Assembly (NCBI GenBank): GCA_963556495.2 | Contig: OY747716.1 | Location: forward strand, 14,910,040 to 14,974,039 | Length of the DNA stretch: 64,000 bases | Reading direction: 5' to 3' | From: Valencia hispanica | Lineage: Eukaryota > Chordata > Actinopteri > Cyprinodontiformes > Valenciidae | Shown: positions 12,403 to 25,775 of the stretch, in pieces | Numbering within the stretch: position 1 is the first letter of the stretch | How the letters are laid out: each line of letters begins with the position of its first letter | The notes under the pieces: generated by a model | What the model saw: only the letters and a program-made list of their open reading frames with translations | The model's database searches: none | What the model was told of the DNA's origin: nothing | Translations under genes and position numbers: made by a program

Positions 12403-12479
12403 TATAACTACTCAACACAGATTCCGAGTTCCGAGTTAGTCAAATGTAATAGTCTCTTTGACATTTTTCTGGGTGTTAT

Positions 12480-13505
12480 TTCAGGCTAAATTATCTAAGA
12501 AGTATACCCAATGGATTTTGAGAAGATTTATTAAAAGTAGCATAGGGCTTTAAGCTTTTAGAAACAAAACTGAAGTAATTATTTTTGGACCCAAAGATGA
12601 ACGATCAAGAGTTCGCACATAGCTTCAAATAATACAGCTAGGAACTACTAATCAGGCACGAAACCTAGGTGTAGTTATGGACTCAGACCTGAACCTCCAA
12701 GGTCACATAAAGGCAATAACAAGGTCAGCCTTCTATCACCTGAAGAACATTTCTAGGATTAAAGGACAGATGTTGCAACAGGACCTGGAAAAACTCATCC
12801 ATGCGTTTATCTTTAGTCAGATTGATTACTGCAACAGCGTCTTCACGTGACCTACCTAAAAAGTCAATTAGACAGCTGCAGCTGATCGAGAACGCTGGTG
12901 CTGCTTGTGTCCTCACAAGAACCAGGAAAGCAGAGCACATCACCCCAGTTCTAAAGTCCTTAGACTGGCTCCCTGTAGCTCAGAAAACAGACTCCTACTA
13001 GTTTATAAATCATTACATGGCTTAGCACCAAAATATGTTGAAGACCGGTTGTCACGGTACCAACCACCAAGACCACTAAGGTCCTCCATCTCTAGCCTAC
13101 TAAACATCCCTAGACTCAGAACTAAACATGGAGAAGCAGCTTTCAGTTTCTATGCTCCCCTTATCTGGAACAAACTTCCTGACGAGTGTAGAGCTGCTGA
13201 AACTCTGAACTGCTTTAAATCGAGACTAAAAACCCATCTGTTTAGAATTGCCTTTGAGTAAATGATTGATGTTATATGTATGAAATGTGTTCATTCTCTC
13301 TTGCTTTATTGATCTTTCTCTTGCTTTATTGTGTATCATGTGTAATGTGTCTTTCATGCTAATTTGCTACTTCTACTTTTAATTTCCAATGTTATATTCC
13401 ATGTTTGTTTGTTTTGATTTGTTTTTAATCACCAAATCATGTAAAGCACCTTGAATTACCCTGTTGTTGAAAGTGTGCTAAATAAAATTGCCTTGCCTTG
13501 CTTTT
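12480..13505 (+). mobile_element. second L2-type LINE 3' fragment
   Basis: Decayed reverse-transcriptase C-terminal sequence is readable in shifting frames: ARNLGVVMDSDLNLQGHIKA, then YHLKNISRIKGQ, LIHAFIFSQIDYCNSVF and, from 13020, LAPKYVEDRLSRYQPPRPLR and FYAPLIWNKLPDE. The 3' untranslated region ends with GTAAAGCACCTTGAATTACC and short TTGCC repeats (about 13488-13503). Its tail and protein differ from the element at 1-1368, so it is another L2 subfamily. It lies directly beside the Tc1 element. The left limit is approximate. Confidence 0.82.
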
Positions 13506-14182
13506 TCAAAAAAGATGCACCCCCTTTGATTATTAGTTTGTTTATGCTACTACATCCCACAATGCAATGCGTACCTGGCTATGGGAAGGGGATTGGCTCA
13601 AGTTTGCAGCATACACTTGTTAGTCTTCTATTAGATCTACGAATCTAAAAAGACATGGTTGTCCACCAAACCTGACAGGGCAGAATACGAGAGCATTAAG
13701 TGAAGCAACCAAAAGGCCAATTGTGACTCTTCAAGAGCTCCAGAGATCCACAGCTCAGGTAGGAGAATCTATTGATAGGACAAGTGCTGGTCATGCACTT
13801 CACACATCTGACCTTTATGGAAGAATCCAGGAGTGAAATACATAGGAAATCATGTTTGCCGATTTGCCACAAGCCACGTAAGGACACAGAAAATATGTAA
13901 AGGAATGTAGTGTAACACAGTTCATCGTCTTCCGCACAATATCCCCACAATGAAACATGGTAGAGTCAGTATCTTGCCACCACCATGAGGGTTTTTTACA
14001 GCAGAGACAGGGAAGATAGTAACTGTTGATTGCAGGATGGATGGAGCTGAACGCAAATTGACTAATTTGTGTTTGTCAATCATATAAAATCCTCACAAAA
14101 TACAATGAAGTTTCTGGTTGTTGTGTGACAAAATGTAAAAAAAATAAGGTTCACAGAGTATGGACACCTTTGCAAAGCGTTG
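13490..14182 (+). mobile_element. degraded Tc1-like transposon
   Basis: Plus-strand remnants of Tc1 transposase are clear at nucleotide level: the stretch 13650-13830 corresponds to a HGRPPKLTGRA-like region, with AACTCTTCAAGAGCTCCAGA replaced in part by mutations, and a MKHG-like region at 13949-13990. Many stops and a large internal deletion are present. The right terminus around 14103-14182 keeps the AAGTTTNTGGTTGT and TTTGCAAAGCGTTGTA pattern seen at the ends of a common fish Tc1 family, next to TA at 14183. The left end is uncertain because it abuts the L2 tail. Confidence 0.75.
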
Positions 14183-16543
14183 TACCTCCGTGGAGGCTAC
14201 TTCACCTCCACACAACTCATCCCCCAACAAAGGAAAAAAGTTCGAGCAAAGCGGAAAAACTTTCAAAGAATCTCAACCCCTCTGAGGAAAAGCAGTGCAA
14301 CTAGTTTTAACAAGCGTTAGCAGCACCTTTGACAGGCTGAGCTGACATTAATGAGGAGTAATGGTGCTGCGTGCAGGCACCACTGTAACGTAGGAATGAC
14401 GGAGGAAGCCAGGGTGTCGGAGGAGCAGGTTTCCAAGATCATGGCGAGAGACAAGAGGCCTTTGATGTTGACGTGAGATGGGAACGGGCTCTGATGGATG
14501 GCGTCCAGAGTCTCGTGCAGATTACTGAATCGACTCAGAGGAGATCCCCTGTGTTTGCACGTGGGAGGGTGTGTAAAGAAGAGCGATAACTCTAAAATCC
14601 TTCATGTGAGAGTGAGCAGACAAGACACGATTGTGTGCACATATTTTAGATAATTAAAGCCAGGGTTGTCTGCCGCCACGCATCTTAACAGGGATCCAGT
14701 ATGTTGAAGTCATAAAGTCAAGAGTCAGCACTAACCCTGTCTCCATACAGCATTCTACCCGCACTTAATGATTCCAAGCAAAGAGCTGGAAAGGAGTAAA
14801 GGCCTGTCACAGAACGCTGGTCATTCCTGCCCCTTAAGTTCTTTTCCAGCAGGAAAAAGACATAAACAGATGGGAGCAATAAATGAGATTCCTCCGTACC
14901 ATTCTCTCTGTCTCATTCCAACGATTCAGATGGATGGAGCCTAACAAAAGCAAAAATCAGTCACATGCATACAGAATACTGTTGTTCCTGTCATTTGGCT
15001 CAGGGGACTTTTACACTTAAATCCTAGATTTTCTTTGGATCCACAAATAGAAACAAAATCAAATCCTGTCGGGCTGAGATGGTTTAATGACGCAGGAGCC
15101 AATATTCTTCTCTATGGGGTAAATGGCTGTTTGTGGCAGCGCTTGATGAGAAAAGAAACGGATGGCAGCGAGGTTTGGACCGCGTGTATAGCAGTGAAAG
15201 GTCGACACTATCTACATTCATATAGCCCTCCTGACTTTGTTTCTGTTTGGACCAGAGGGCAAAGCTCAATGAGGCAGCTTTTGCAAAGCTTAGTGCTTAA
15301 ATTAAAAAAGGAAGCAGAACAGGGTGTTAGCATACTTTCTGTGAAAAAAAGTCATTAAAAAAAGACAGAAATGAGTGGTTAGTAATTGGGATCATTTGCT
15401 GTTTAGATTTCAAACTATGTACTTTTTAACAAGGGACTTATTTAATGAGAGTTGTCTTAATACATGACTTCAAAGTTTTTCTCTTGGTTTGCTTTGTACA
15501 TCTGTATTTATATATTAGCAGTTATGTGCAGTAACTCACAACCATTCGGTGAGTGTGGTTAAACTTCCAGCTGTGATTTACCAGCATAAGTAAAACACCA
15601 GCCTCTTACTCAAATCAGTTCTGTCATGAATTACAAATGTAAGTTCCTCTTTAAGTTGCTCTTGGGTGGCCAGAAATCTCTGATCAAGTTGGTCATCTCC
15701 ACACGTGGCATTGCGAAACCAAAGCAGATGTGGACTGGAAATCGGCAGGAGGAAGGAGAAAATTCAAACAATATCTTCCATCGATCGTAATGGGCAAGGA
15801 TCATATTCCCGACTCCAACGTCTCTCTGCCCGGCTTTCCATCCATACGGCCATAGATTTAAAAAGAAGTGGTACAAGTAAATGAGGTGGATTAGTAGTGC
15901 TTTCCAACAACTTATGGTGTCATCCAGGACAAGTTTCGGTGAAATATATTGTCCCTACTTCCTGAATGAACTGTTAGCATGTTATGACAGTTATTAATGG
16001 CAGCAGCAGTGTCTTTAGTCAGAGGCTTCTTGAGCTTTATTGCAAGACTGACTGCAACCAGTGATCCATCCTGCCCACACCTTCACCATCAACCAAAAAC
16101 TTTTTAAAGTTACTTGAATTATTTGAGTTATGAGAACATTTAATTTAACTTTCCACCAATGGCTGAAGTACAATGATCTGTTCTACCTGAGTGCAATTCA
16201 CCCCAACCCATCAAATGTGAGTTAACATCTATCAACTGCAGTGTGTCTTTGCGTTAAATCTACTGACTAGCTGGTTGAACAGAACATTGCTTCATCGCAC
16301 CCTAGAGAAGTCAGAAGGCCGTCTAATTCTTACATATGTTGGCAGTTATAAAACTGGGACTACCTTGCTTGATGGATCAGACACATAGATCACTTTCCTC
16401 CTCTTAGCTGTCTTTGTTGGTTAAAAAAAAACTAGTGCTTTGGTATGCTATGTTATAGTCCGGTTTCTTAAGGAGAGCATTTCCACCGCCACATGGACTC
16501 TCACTTGGCAGGTGGGGTTAAACCCAAATGCCTAACGTGGCGT

Positions 16544-16580
16544 CATACTAGTGCGACGAGAAACGTGACACACTAGTATG
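16544..16580. repeat. 10-bp inverted repeat
   Basis: CATACTAGTG at 16544-16553 is mirrored by CACTAGTATG at 16571-16580, with a 17-bp spacer. No flanking duplication or gene link was seen. Confidence 0.7.
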
Positions 16581-18942
16581 TCTCGTGCTTGTTACAAGCA
16601 ATGCTGTTTTTCTGTCCCTCAATCAATGGACTGTGTTGTGTGACACCAGTAGCTCCAGCCTAACCGTACCGTACCATTTTCCTATGTACCTGTAGTTGAA
16701 AGGAGCCCAGGGATGGTGTGGTACATGTTGGGAACGGCAACGACTCATGCCTTTTTCCTTTTTTTATCCTAGTGGGATTCTTATACATTACCAAAACCTG
16801 ACATTTTAACAGTGGGTTGTATATTTCTGAGCCACTTGACATATTACTATTGCTGATTCCAAAGGGAAAAGAAGTTGAGAGATGACAGCTTCTTTTATAT
16901 TGTGAAGAATGTTTCATTGTATTTAACCTCATTGATTCCTTACAACCTTGTGAATGTTTTGGGCACCAAATTTCAAATCTCTTGCAATGTGAGTCTTGCA
17001 GAAGACCCATTGCAGTAAGCTGTCACAGGATGCACCGTGGAGAGGAGATGAAACAAAGCATGCTGGAAGGAAACAGGAAAGAGCTCCACACTCTGAGGAG
17101 ATTGCAGAGTGCAGAGGGGAAGGTTGGGGAGGGGAAGTTTGCCACCGACAGTGAAGCCTTGCAATATGTGAAGGAAGCATGGGGTCTCCAGCAAAGAAGA
17201 GCACAGACTAGATCAATTCCACAGACAGGGAAAGGATAACAGGGCCTGGGTAATGAGCAAAGCATGATTTATTAATGGCTGCTTGTTAGAAACAGAAGGA
17301 ACGCTGGCGAGGCTGCGTGAACAGACTGGGGTTTCTCGGGTCAGGGAGGAAGGCAGGCTGTCAGGGTGCTTAGATGTGGAACAAAATCTTTCATAAACTG
17401 CAGAGACCTCTGGAAAAACAAACAGGCCCAGATAATGATTACAACTGGGACTCTTTTTAACCCTAAGCCTAGAACAGCACTTACTGACCCATAAATATAA
17501 ACCAATAACATTTAGAAATCATAGAAAACCAATGGGGATCTTGGGTAAATAAATCCTCCTCAGATATAAACCTATTTGTCATCTAGAGCTGAAAGGCTGA
17601 ATCATGTTTGATGGCTGATGTAATCACTCGGAGGGAAATGTGAATTATGACTCCTGATCTACCATCGCTGGAGTCTGACACTTTGCTGAATCGACAGAAT
17701 GAAGCATCTATCTCCTCCACATTTAACATTTTGTTATATTTCCAGATAAATGCTTGGACTCAAGCCCAACTAAACAAATGACGCCACACGTTCTGGGCAT
17801 GCTGGAGCGCGGTAAATCGGGAACACTGGGCAGGACCACACAGCCTGAACCATAAAAATGAGAGCCAAGGTGAGACATCAGACCTGCTTCTCACTATCTT
17901 TTCATGAAGTTAATATGAGGGCCAGACTTCATGGTATCCTTGTCCTCCAGGAGTTATTTTTCTGCTTCAGCATAGTCTAAAATGAGTGTGTTGATGAGCC
18001 CATTTTTTTTCTCTACCTTTCTGCTATGAGTCAAAATAATAACTCAAAGCACCGTGTCTCACGACAGCCAAGGTGTACAGGCTCCAGCGGTTTCACAAAC
18101 TGATGAAACCAGAAGGGCAGAAAAAGAATCAGTCGTGCTCAGGCTTGTAGCAGCATTAGACCTGCCATTAGATGGTGCAGGCTGAAATTAACTTTCAGCA
18201 TTTAAATGGAGGTAAACACGTTGAATTTGAGCATTAGAAAAAATGATAGGAATGACAAAGATACTTGTTATTTAAGCATTTATGTGTGTTTGCATAGGTA
18301 TAGTTCAGTTCAAGATAATTTTCCAATTACCCCCTTAATGGTAGAGTGTAAGGAAGACCGGGGCTGGTTGTCTCACTTTTTGCTCTAATGTATTTTGCTC
18401 ATCATCCAAACGTATTTTCAGAGACATTTGTAGATTAAATGAAAGCCTAGGATATTGGCTTGAATTGAACTCACTTAGATTTTTTATCATTCATTGTGAT
18501 AACATTTTCTTAAATGTCAAAGGCACTCTGACCCAATTTTATAACCTGCCCCCTGTTGCTATTGGTGTCACAATGTATGGGGTTGGATGCTCCTATTCAA
18601 AATTTGCAAAGTAATGTATTATTTTGATGAGTGATAAAGTGAAGGAATGTAAAGTGCTAAAAAAACATAACCTTGAACAAACCAATTTTATTTAATATAA
18701 ACACACAAAAAAAGTGTTCATGCATTCAAACATTGTTCCCAATGGTCAAAATGCATTGAAATCCATTGGGACTTTAAAATGTTTTCTAATTTGGTTTTCT
18801 GAACTGTTATTTCAACTATTTAGCCTTGTGTCAAAGTAAAAAAAAAGCCAAGAGTCACATGTGACAAACAAAAGCCTGGAGCAGTGAGACACTTCGCCCC
18901 AAGTGACCTATTGACAATAAAGTTTAACTAGCTAACACATGA

Positions 18943-19573
18943 TGTGTTTCCCAATGACAAGGAACCTCGCCTTGATGCCTTGGTCCAGCCCCGGTTTCCT
19001 AGGAGATACCTCATCAGAGACCGCCAAGGCGTGTTCCAATGTTCATGTGCTACCGAGGCGTCTGTCCTCAGTTTGTCTGCCGTTTAGCTAACTGACCGAG
19101 GATACATGGGAGGTTCCTTGATGCCTTCCCTCGATCAAATATTTCCCAGAATACAGCGCGGTATTTGGGAGCGAATTTCCAATTTAAATGTAAGTCAAGT
19201 AATTTTAGCTATCAGAAAATGTTTTTTAGATCCAAAGCAGTTATCTATGGTTGGTTAGCTGCTTAGTAGTTGCAGCTTTAGTGGCTAGCAGGTACTAACT
19301 CGCTTTCACATTTGATTTAACCAATATATACACAATTAAAAAAGTAAAACTCTCATTATACATCTATACTGAAACTTATACGTATAAAATATAACGATGG
19401 GTGGGACGTAAACATAGCGCGTTGGCAAAAGGCGGGCTCTGGGCAGCTTGATGTAAGTCTGTTCCATTTAACAGTTTTATTTGACCAAGGAAGGACAGTG
19501 TCCTCATAAGCAAGGCGCCTCGCCTACCGAGGCATTGCCTTGGTAGGCAAGGCGCCTTGACATTGAGAAACAC
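18943..19573. mobile_element. MITE with terminal inverted repeats
   Basis: The ends match as inverted repeats: GTGTTTCCCAATGACAAGG at 18944-18962 against GTGTTTCTCAATGTCAAGG read from the opposite strand at 19555-19573 (17 of 19). The interior is non-coding. Both subterminal parts are rich in CAAGG/CCTTG words, and the right one forms the palindrome at 19511-19559. A clear target duplication was not found, so the superfamily is open; the TGTGTTTC-type end suggests a hAT-like element. Confidence 0.7.
19511..19559. repeat. 49-nt near-perfect palindrome
   Basis: Two 24-base arms (19511-19534 and 19536-19559) are separated by a single T. They match at 22 of 24 positions, and both mismatches would be G-U pairs in RNA in one orientation. 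It lies just inside the right end of the MITE at 18943-19573. Confidence 0.9.
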
Positions 19574-20214
19574 CCATGGCTTTAGCTAGCTTTATAAATG
19601 TTAGCTCAAACCAAAACTCTTATTTTGGACTTTTTAATTAATTATTTTGTTTTCTAAAGCTAATAACTTACTAACCTTTAATACAAAAATAACACCAACA
19701 TGAATTATTACCTATAAAAACAACTAAATTTATCCTCTCCACAGTGTGGTGTGTTCAAATCAAAAGATGAATAATGCAAAATGACCAGATTAATTATCCA
19801 AATGTTTCATATCAAAATCCAACCACAGTGCCATCTAGTATGGCTGTAATAAGCATTGTGACAACCAGCACCGGTCTCCCCTCATCACTGGGTCGAGGGT
19901 ATTACTCAGAGTACTGTCACAGAGCTTGGACTATATGACTCAAAGTTGCATGACAGCTGTATGAGACTAAAGCCTCGTCAGGGTTGTATAGGTGCAGAAA
20001 GCAGACATGTGGTTGACAAAGACAACAGCAGGGTGAGAGGTTCATCGACAACTTCAGAAAAGGCCTTTGAACGTTATCTTTCCCTGCTTGATTGGTTCAT
20101 AATTGAGTTGGGTGCAGCAAACAGTTCTCTCCAACATGAAAGAAATGCTTTACTTTAAATCCATTTCTCTAGTTCCCCAACAGAGGGGGAAAAATGTCTT
20201 CCAATCGCTGCATG

Positions 20215-20240
20215 TGTCTGTGTGTGTGTGTGTGTGTGTG
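20215..20240. repeat. (TG)n microsatellite
   Basis: A short, nearly pure TG array in intron 6. Confidence 0.9.
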
Positions 20241-21619
20241 GGCTTCTGCTGACTGAATATCTGAGGCCTCTATGGAATGAGTTTATTCGTCTTCTCTTAG
20301 CAAGAACGAAAAAAAGGAAGAAAAAAAAAAAACACAAAATGAGAAAGAACAGAGTGCTCCTCTGTGTGTTCTGAATTCAAAAAGCAGCAGCTGGCAGACG
20401 TTGGCGGAGGCCTCAGTTCACCAGAAAACCTCTGGAAATGCTTTATGGATTTCCAATGATGATGCGCTTAGTCATAAAGTAGATGCAGACACTCACATCA
20501 CCTGTTTTCTGTTTTCCTCTGTATGCTAATGATAAAACGATTAGACTCCTATGAACTGGCGTACACACGAGTACTGACTAAAATGATGTGTTTCCATCAC
20601 CAGATGCAGTATTTTAAAACAACTTTTCCGTATCTGCTCCATGATTTCACCTACAGATACCTTTGTGTGTCTAAAAAGACCCTTTAAGGTCTATATGTAA
20701 TTCTTTACATCGACATCTGTGTGTAGTTTGGGCCTCACTGATACACAAACGTTTGTATTCATGCTATACTTGGCTGAGTCAAACCACAGTGTTCCCCTCA
20801 GAAATATGCACATTTCACTTCAGCCTAACAGGGGGCAGTAATGCACTAGTTTGTTAGCTGTGTACTCAAAAGAAAAGAAAATGACAAATATAGTGCATTC
20901 CACAGTACTTTTTATTTTAAAACTAAATCACTGCTGTTTTTCTTCTGATCGTGATCTAATTTGCGGGTTTCTTTAACCGCTGTGTATTTGGCGCCACCCT
21001 TTGACTGTGAGTGGTATAATCACTGTCTGAGTGCACAGTCAGAGTAGTCAAAAAAAATTGGCCTAGACATGGAAGTCCCCTGAGGTTCCTGGAGGACCCT
21101 AGTGGGCAACCAGAGATGACAAAATGCATGTCCCACAGACATGGCGCTTAAGCGAACAGTGGAGGGGAGTGGATAATTTTGCCTAAGGCTCCATTTCCTG
21201 AAAGTGTAATTAATCCCTCATTCTTGAAAATTATATTACTGAGATGCTGCAGGACCTATGAGCTTCGCTGGCGACGTTCCATTTATCACATTATTCACCT
21301 GACAGAATTACAGTTTATTTTTAGCTCCCTACACCTCTATGCTGGCGTTTAATTATGCATGTCTTCTCATGCACGGATCATCTGTTATGGTGACAAAAAA
21401 AGGGATGTATAGTTCAGATGACAGTGATAATAAGGCAGAAAGCTCTCTGTGTTTCTCTTTTCGTCTATGCAGTGTTGCATGATTAAAGATTCCAGTCTGT
21501 CTCAGTCTAAGGTAGGGGAAGGAGGAAGTCTGATTTGAAGGTTTCTTGACTTGTGAGTCATCTGAAACTGAAACTCAAGGGTCATTCCTGAACCTGCAAC
21601 AGCCCCCCCCCTCACCAAT

Positions 21620-21620
<1 letters not shown>

Positions 21621-21697
<77 letters not shown>
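21621..21697. repeat. (CA)n microsatellite
   Basis: About 38 uninterrupted CA units in intron 6. Confidence 0.97.
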
Positions 21698-21700
<3 letters not shown>

Positions 21701-24700
21701 ACTAATGCTCTGAGTAAGGATTATGAAACAGACAGGCATTGATAGGGACAAAAAAGAGCGCGACCTGAAGGTGTGTCATGTCTGGAAGCAGCCGGATGAT
21801 TCTTTCCCAGGATGCCCAGCTGCACATGATCGTTTGGTGATGACTACTAAAAGGGCTTTCAGGCATTTCTTTCCCCCTCCTCTGTAAAGCAGACACTGAA
21901 AATGGCACTGATTATGCCTGAGCCGAGTTTTTTTTTTTTGTCTCTAGGTACTTATGCAGCACTCGTTTCATTACATCATGCGATCGCTCATGTTTCGATT
22001 ACCGGTCGAGTGTGGGTCTCTATCCTCTCATTGATTTTCCCATTGAGAGCGAAGCCCAGAAGCACCGTGGCAAAGACAGCGTCCATTGTTTCCACTCGGC
22101 TGGCATGATGATGATCTCACCGGCAGCTGCGTGCCAGCCTCTGTTCCACTGCTCTTGCTAGACTTCATCAAGTGAGAAGTTGCTGTTAATTGCCAGTCCA
22201 TATTCTGAGAACTCGTCACTCGACAGGGCGGTAAGACATCAGAATGAGGTGCAGATTTGAAGAGGGAGACAATGGAATGGGAGGGAGCGCTTTTGCAGAT
22301 CGCTGACTTGAAGTAATGGAAACCACATTAATATGGAAAGAAAACAGGACACGCTGGCTTAGCATCGGAAGTTAGCATCCGCGCGGGGTCTAGAGTGGCA
22401 TTTTCATGCAGGAAGTGTGCAATTAAAGGTTGTTTAGTTGGTCAGCCAGAGCTGTTTGCTTTATAGATTTGAGGAAACAGAGTCGAGACAAGCTTGTGCA
22501 CCCCTCCTAACCTCCAAAGGTCCCAAGGTTTAGGACTTACATGTTTCCCTGTTTATTTACCATGAATGATTGACTCTACCTTGGGGGGTCATCACAAATG
22601 AAAAGGATAAGGGAACATTTTGTGACAACAAACAAAGATACATTTCTTTATTTTCGTGCTTTTATCTGTCAGAAGGAAGAGATAAAAGAGTCTCTCACAT
22701 GACATGAGCTAAGGCAAGGCAGGGTTATCTTCCTATGATTAAACACTTTAAGTAATCAGAAATGGACAGATACTTATGAAAAGATAAATACAGTTGCAGA
22801 CAGAAGAAGCCAGTGAAGCAAAATTACCGCTATGGGATAAGATATACAGGCTTTCAGGTATTGACACTTGGGCTCTTTCCAAAACAGTCTAAATTATTGA
22901 TGCTGTGAGCATGTGCAATCGATGGCATCTGCCTGACAGAGATTCAGTCTCGCAGTTTGTCTTTTAATCGGCTCATTCTTATTGCTCTCGGTGCCCGTCA
23001 AGTTTTTCCTCAGACACGTTTGAAAAACTCATTCTGAACAAAGTCAGCAATTCCCCAAGATTTCCAGAGGAACCTCTTACGTCAGTCTGTAAACATATCA
23101 TCCTTTCCCCCCGGAGACAAATGTGTTGCACAGATGCAGGTATTTCCATGCCAGTCAAGTGAGTTCATAAAGCAAGGAGACAGCTCATTGACTCGTCTGA
23201 AGCCTTAGCTTCATTTATTTTTCCCAGAAACATCCAGCAGAGAGCTTACACTATTGAGCCTCAGACAGAGGCAGTTAATATGCACAAATCTACATCTGCC
23301 TTAAAACCTATAAAATACACGTTTATGAGCAGAAAAAGCAAAAGAATGAGTGTGGATAATGAAATGTAGAGGAATAACCTTGGGATATCCTGACTCAATC
23401 CTAGGTATCGGCTGCCTCCTTATACATGATGTACGTCTAATGTCTATTACGATTTTTTTGCCAACTTTATTTGATTTTTCCTTTATCTGTACACAATTAG
23501 CGAGAACAGCACAAAAAAAAAAAAAACGCAAGAAAAGCACTAAATTATGTAATGAGATGGATTGTCAAGAGGAGAAACAAAAGGCAGCTTGCTTTAAAGA
23601 GTTTACTAGCTCATTTTTCCCTCTGTCTTCAAGCCGTGATTCCCCTCGAAGGACATCTGTCCATCTCTGTGTTCACCAAGGGGCTGATTAATGACCTGGC
23701 TAACCCAGCACTCAATACTGAACCACACTACAACAATCTAATTAGCCAACGAAGACCGTCCAGACTGTAGCGTCTTGTCCTCCTTCTCTTCATGCATCAG
23801 AATGAGGCAACATTAAAATGGATGGACAAATCTAGTCCATGCCTGGGAAAAAAAAAAAAAAAACAGAGTGAAGGAAAAGGCCTTGGACTCAAAGGCTGCC
23901 TATCATGAATAATAAAACCGTCTGGCCGAAGCTGGAGTCAGAGAATGATCATGAAATATAAAATGAATTGATTGCTATGCATCTGACTGCGCACCGAGAT
24001 GATTTGTACATGCCGGGAGGGCGCCCCCAGCTTGTTGCAACACCGCTGACATGCTTAATGAAAGAGAAATGAGAATTTCTACTCTTCTAATACCACCTGT
24101 GATGACTGGAGCTCAGACTGCTCGGCACAAGTGCAACTTATTCTTATGGAGAACAGAAATCATTAGTCAACTGAATAACCCTGCCGCTGCCTTTGAGATT
24201 AGAAATTCGAATGTGGTGTGATTCAAGGTTTTTATCCGATTAGTGCCGGGAATTTTTGCTCAACCCTTTTAGCAGACACCTTTGAAAAATTAGATTTTAG
24301 GGCCAAGTCAGATCCTGAACATGAACAATACAGTAACAGGGCCAGGAAAAACAACAAATTATTTTGGTTTAAAATACCCTGACTAGGGCAGGGCATCCTG
24401 AAAATCTCTGCACATCTGGCTAATAACGAAAGACTTTCTCATCAGTGTGACTAATATTTTTTCTACAGAAGTTTTAAGGGTGTCCATGTTTCATCCCGAT
24501 CCACTCAGATGCATGGTGAGTTCCTCCGCAGGACAATCTGGACCCTCCCAAACCCTCCTACTCACCCAGATCACCAAACACACAGACTCACACACGCACA
24601 CAAGAGCACTGGAGGACACACAAAGCTGAGTACATATGCGGTTACACACCGATTAAATTAGCTTGAAGGAACAGCAGAGGCCCTCAGGACAATATTTTCA

Positions 24701-25124
24701 TTGCAATAATAAAGCAAACGCTTGCTTATGTCCCCCTCCAAGCAAATATTTGGCTTTGGGTCAGCTCTATTATCTGTCCCTTGAGATGTCCATCGGGGCC
24801 AAACTTTTACGAAATGAAGCATGAGCTGCTGAAAAAACAGTAGAAAAAGAAAAACAGCCTTGGTATGTGTAGGGCCTCGGGTTCATAAATCAAAGACAGT
24901 GCAAACGCATGGACGTGGGGCTGTGGTGGTGGAGGTGTGGGGGGGTTCTTTGTGATGTGAGTGGACTCAATATATGTGTCTTATCCTCATCATGGGATGA
25001 TGGAACTAAATCCTTAATCTTCCCACATAAAGTTCCCTTGGTGGGTGATGATCGATGTGAAGCTAAGCCAAGAGACAAAAAATAAAAAAATATGACAGAG
25101 CCTGAGCCAATTTGTGTGCTTGCA

Positions 25125-25191
<67 letters not shown>

Positions 25192-25202
25192 GTGTGTGTG
25201 TG

Positions 25203-25234
<32 letters not shown>
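25125..25234. repeat. (TG)n microsatellite with CG interruptions
   Basis: A 110-bp TG array with three single-base changes to TGCG. Long open frames across it on both strands are artefacts of the repeat. Confidence 0.97.
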
Positions 25235-25775
25235 AAGCTTGGAAGGATGCCTGGATTAAATCTGAGCATCTCCCGAGGCACTCTCAGTTCCAAAGGATAT
25301 GGGAGAAATTATCAGGTAGGACTGGAGGACAGAATCAGATGCAGGAACACAGGCAGATAGGGACAGGGTGGACACATTTAAGTAAAGGACTGATTATGAT
25401 AGGATTGATAGCTTTCTGCTAGGGAAAGTGGAGAAAGTGAGCATCTGGAGAGAGAGAGAGGGAGGCAGTATACAAATAACAAAACAATTACTTCTAGATT
25501 TGTGCCAGTTGTCTATGTCAAGGAACAGCTTCATCTATCTTAATCCATACTGAATCATTGGGCAAGAGGCACTGCACACCCTGGACAGGTAGCCAGATAT
25601 GTTTCTGAACTGTGTGAGGATCTCATAATGGCCTAAGCTCACCTTCTGACAAGGCATTTGGCAAATATGGTTATTTTCTGATATTATTGATCTTTCTCTG
25701 ATAGCTAAATTTGCTCTATTGGAAGCAATTATTTCTAAGACAGGAGAAAAAAAAAAACGTATTCAGGCATCTTAC

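Larger units (their letters stand above)
9153..25775 (-). other. nrp1 intron 6
   Basis: About 16.6 kb between exons 7 and 6. The 9.9-14.2 kb part is a cluster of four adjacent transposable elements: a hAT-like MITE, a Tc1 transposon, an L2 LINE end and a degraded Tc1 copy. A MITE with a terminal palindrome lies at 18943-19573, and CA/TG arrays at 20.2, 21.6 and 25.1 kb. The stretches 14.2-18.9 kb and 19.6-25.1 kb otherwise show nothing I can name. Confidence 0.85.

Noticed and set aside
20810..20900. GGGGGCAGTAATGCACTA motif resembling part of a fish repeat
   Set aside because: Too short and without boundaries to support a feature.
25063..25422. Poly-Cys/Val and poly-His/Thr open frames
   Set aside because: Translation of a TG/CA microsatellite.
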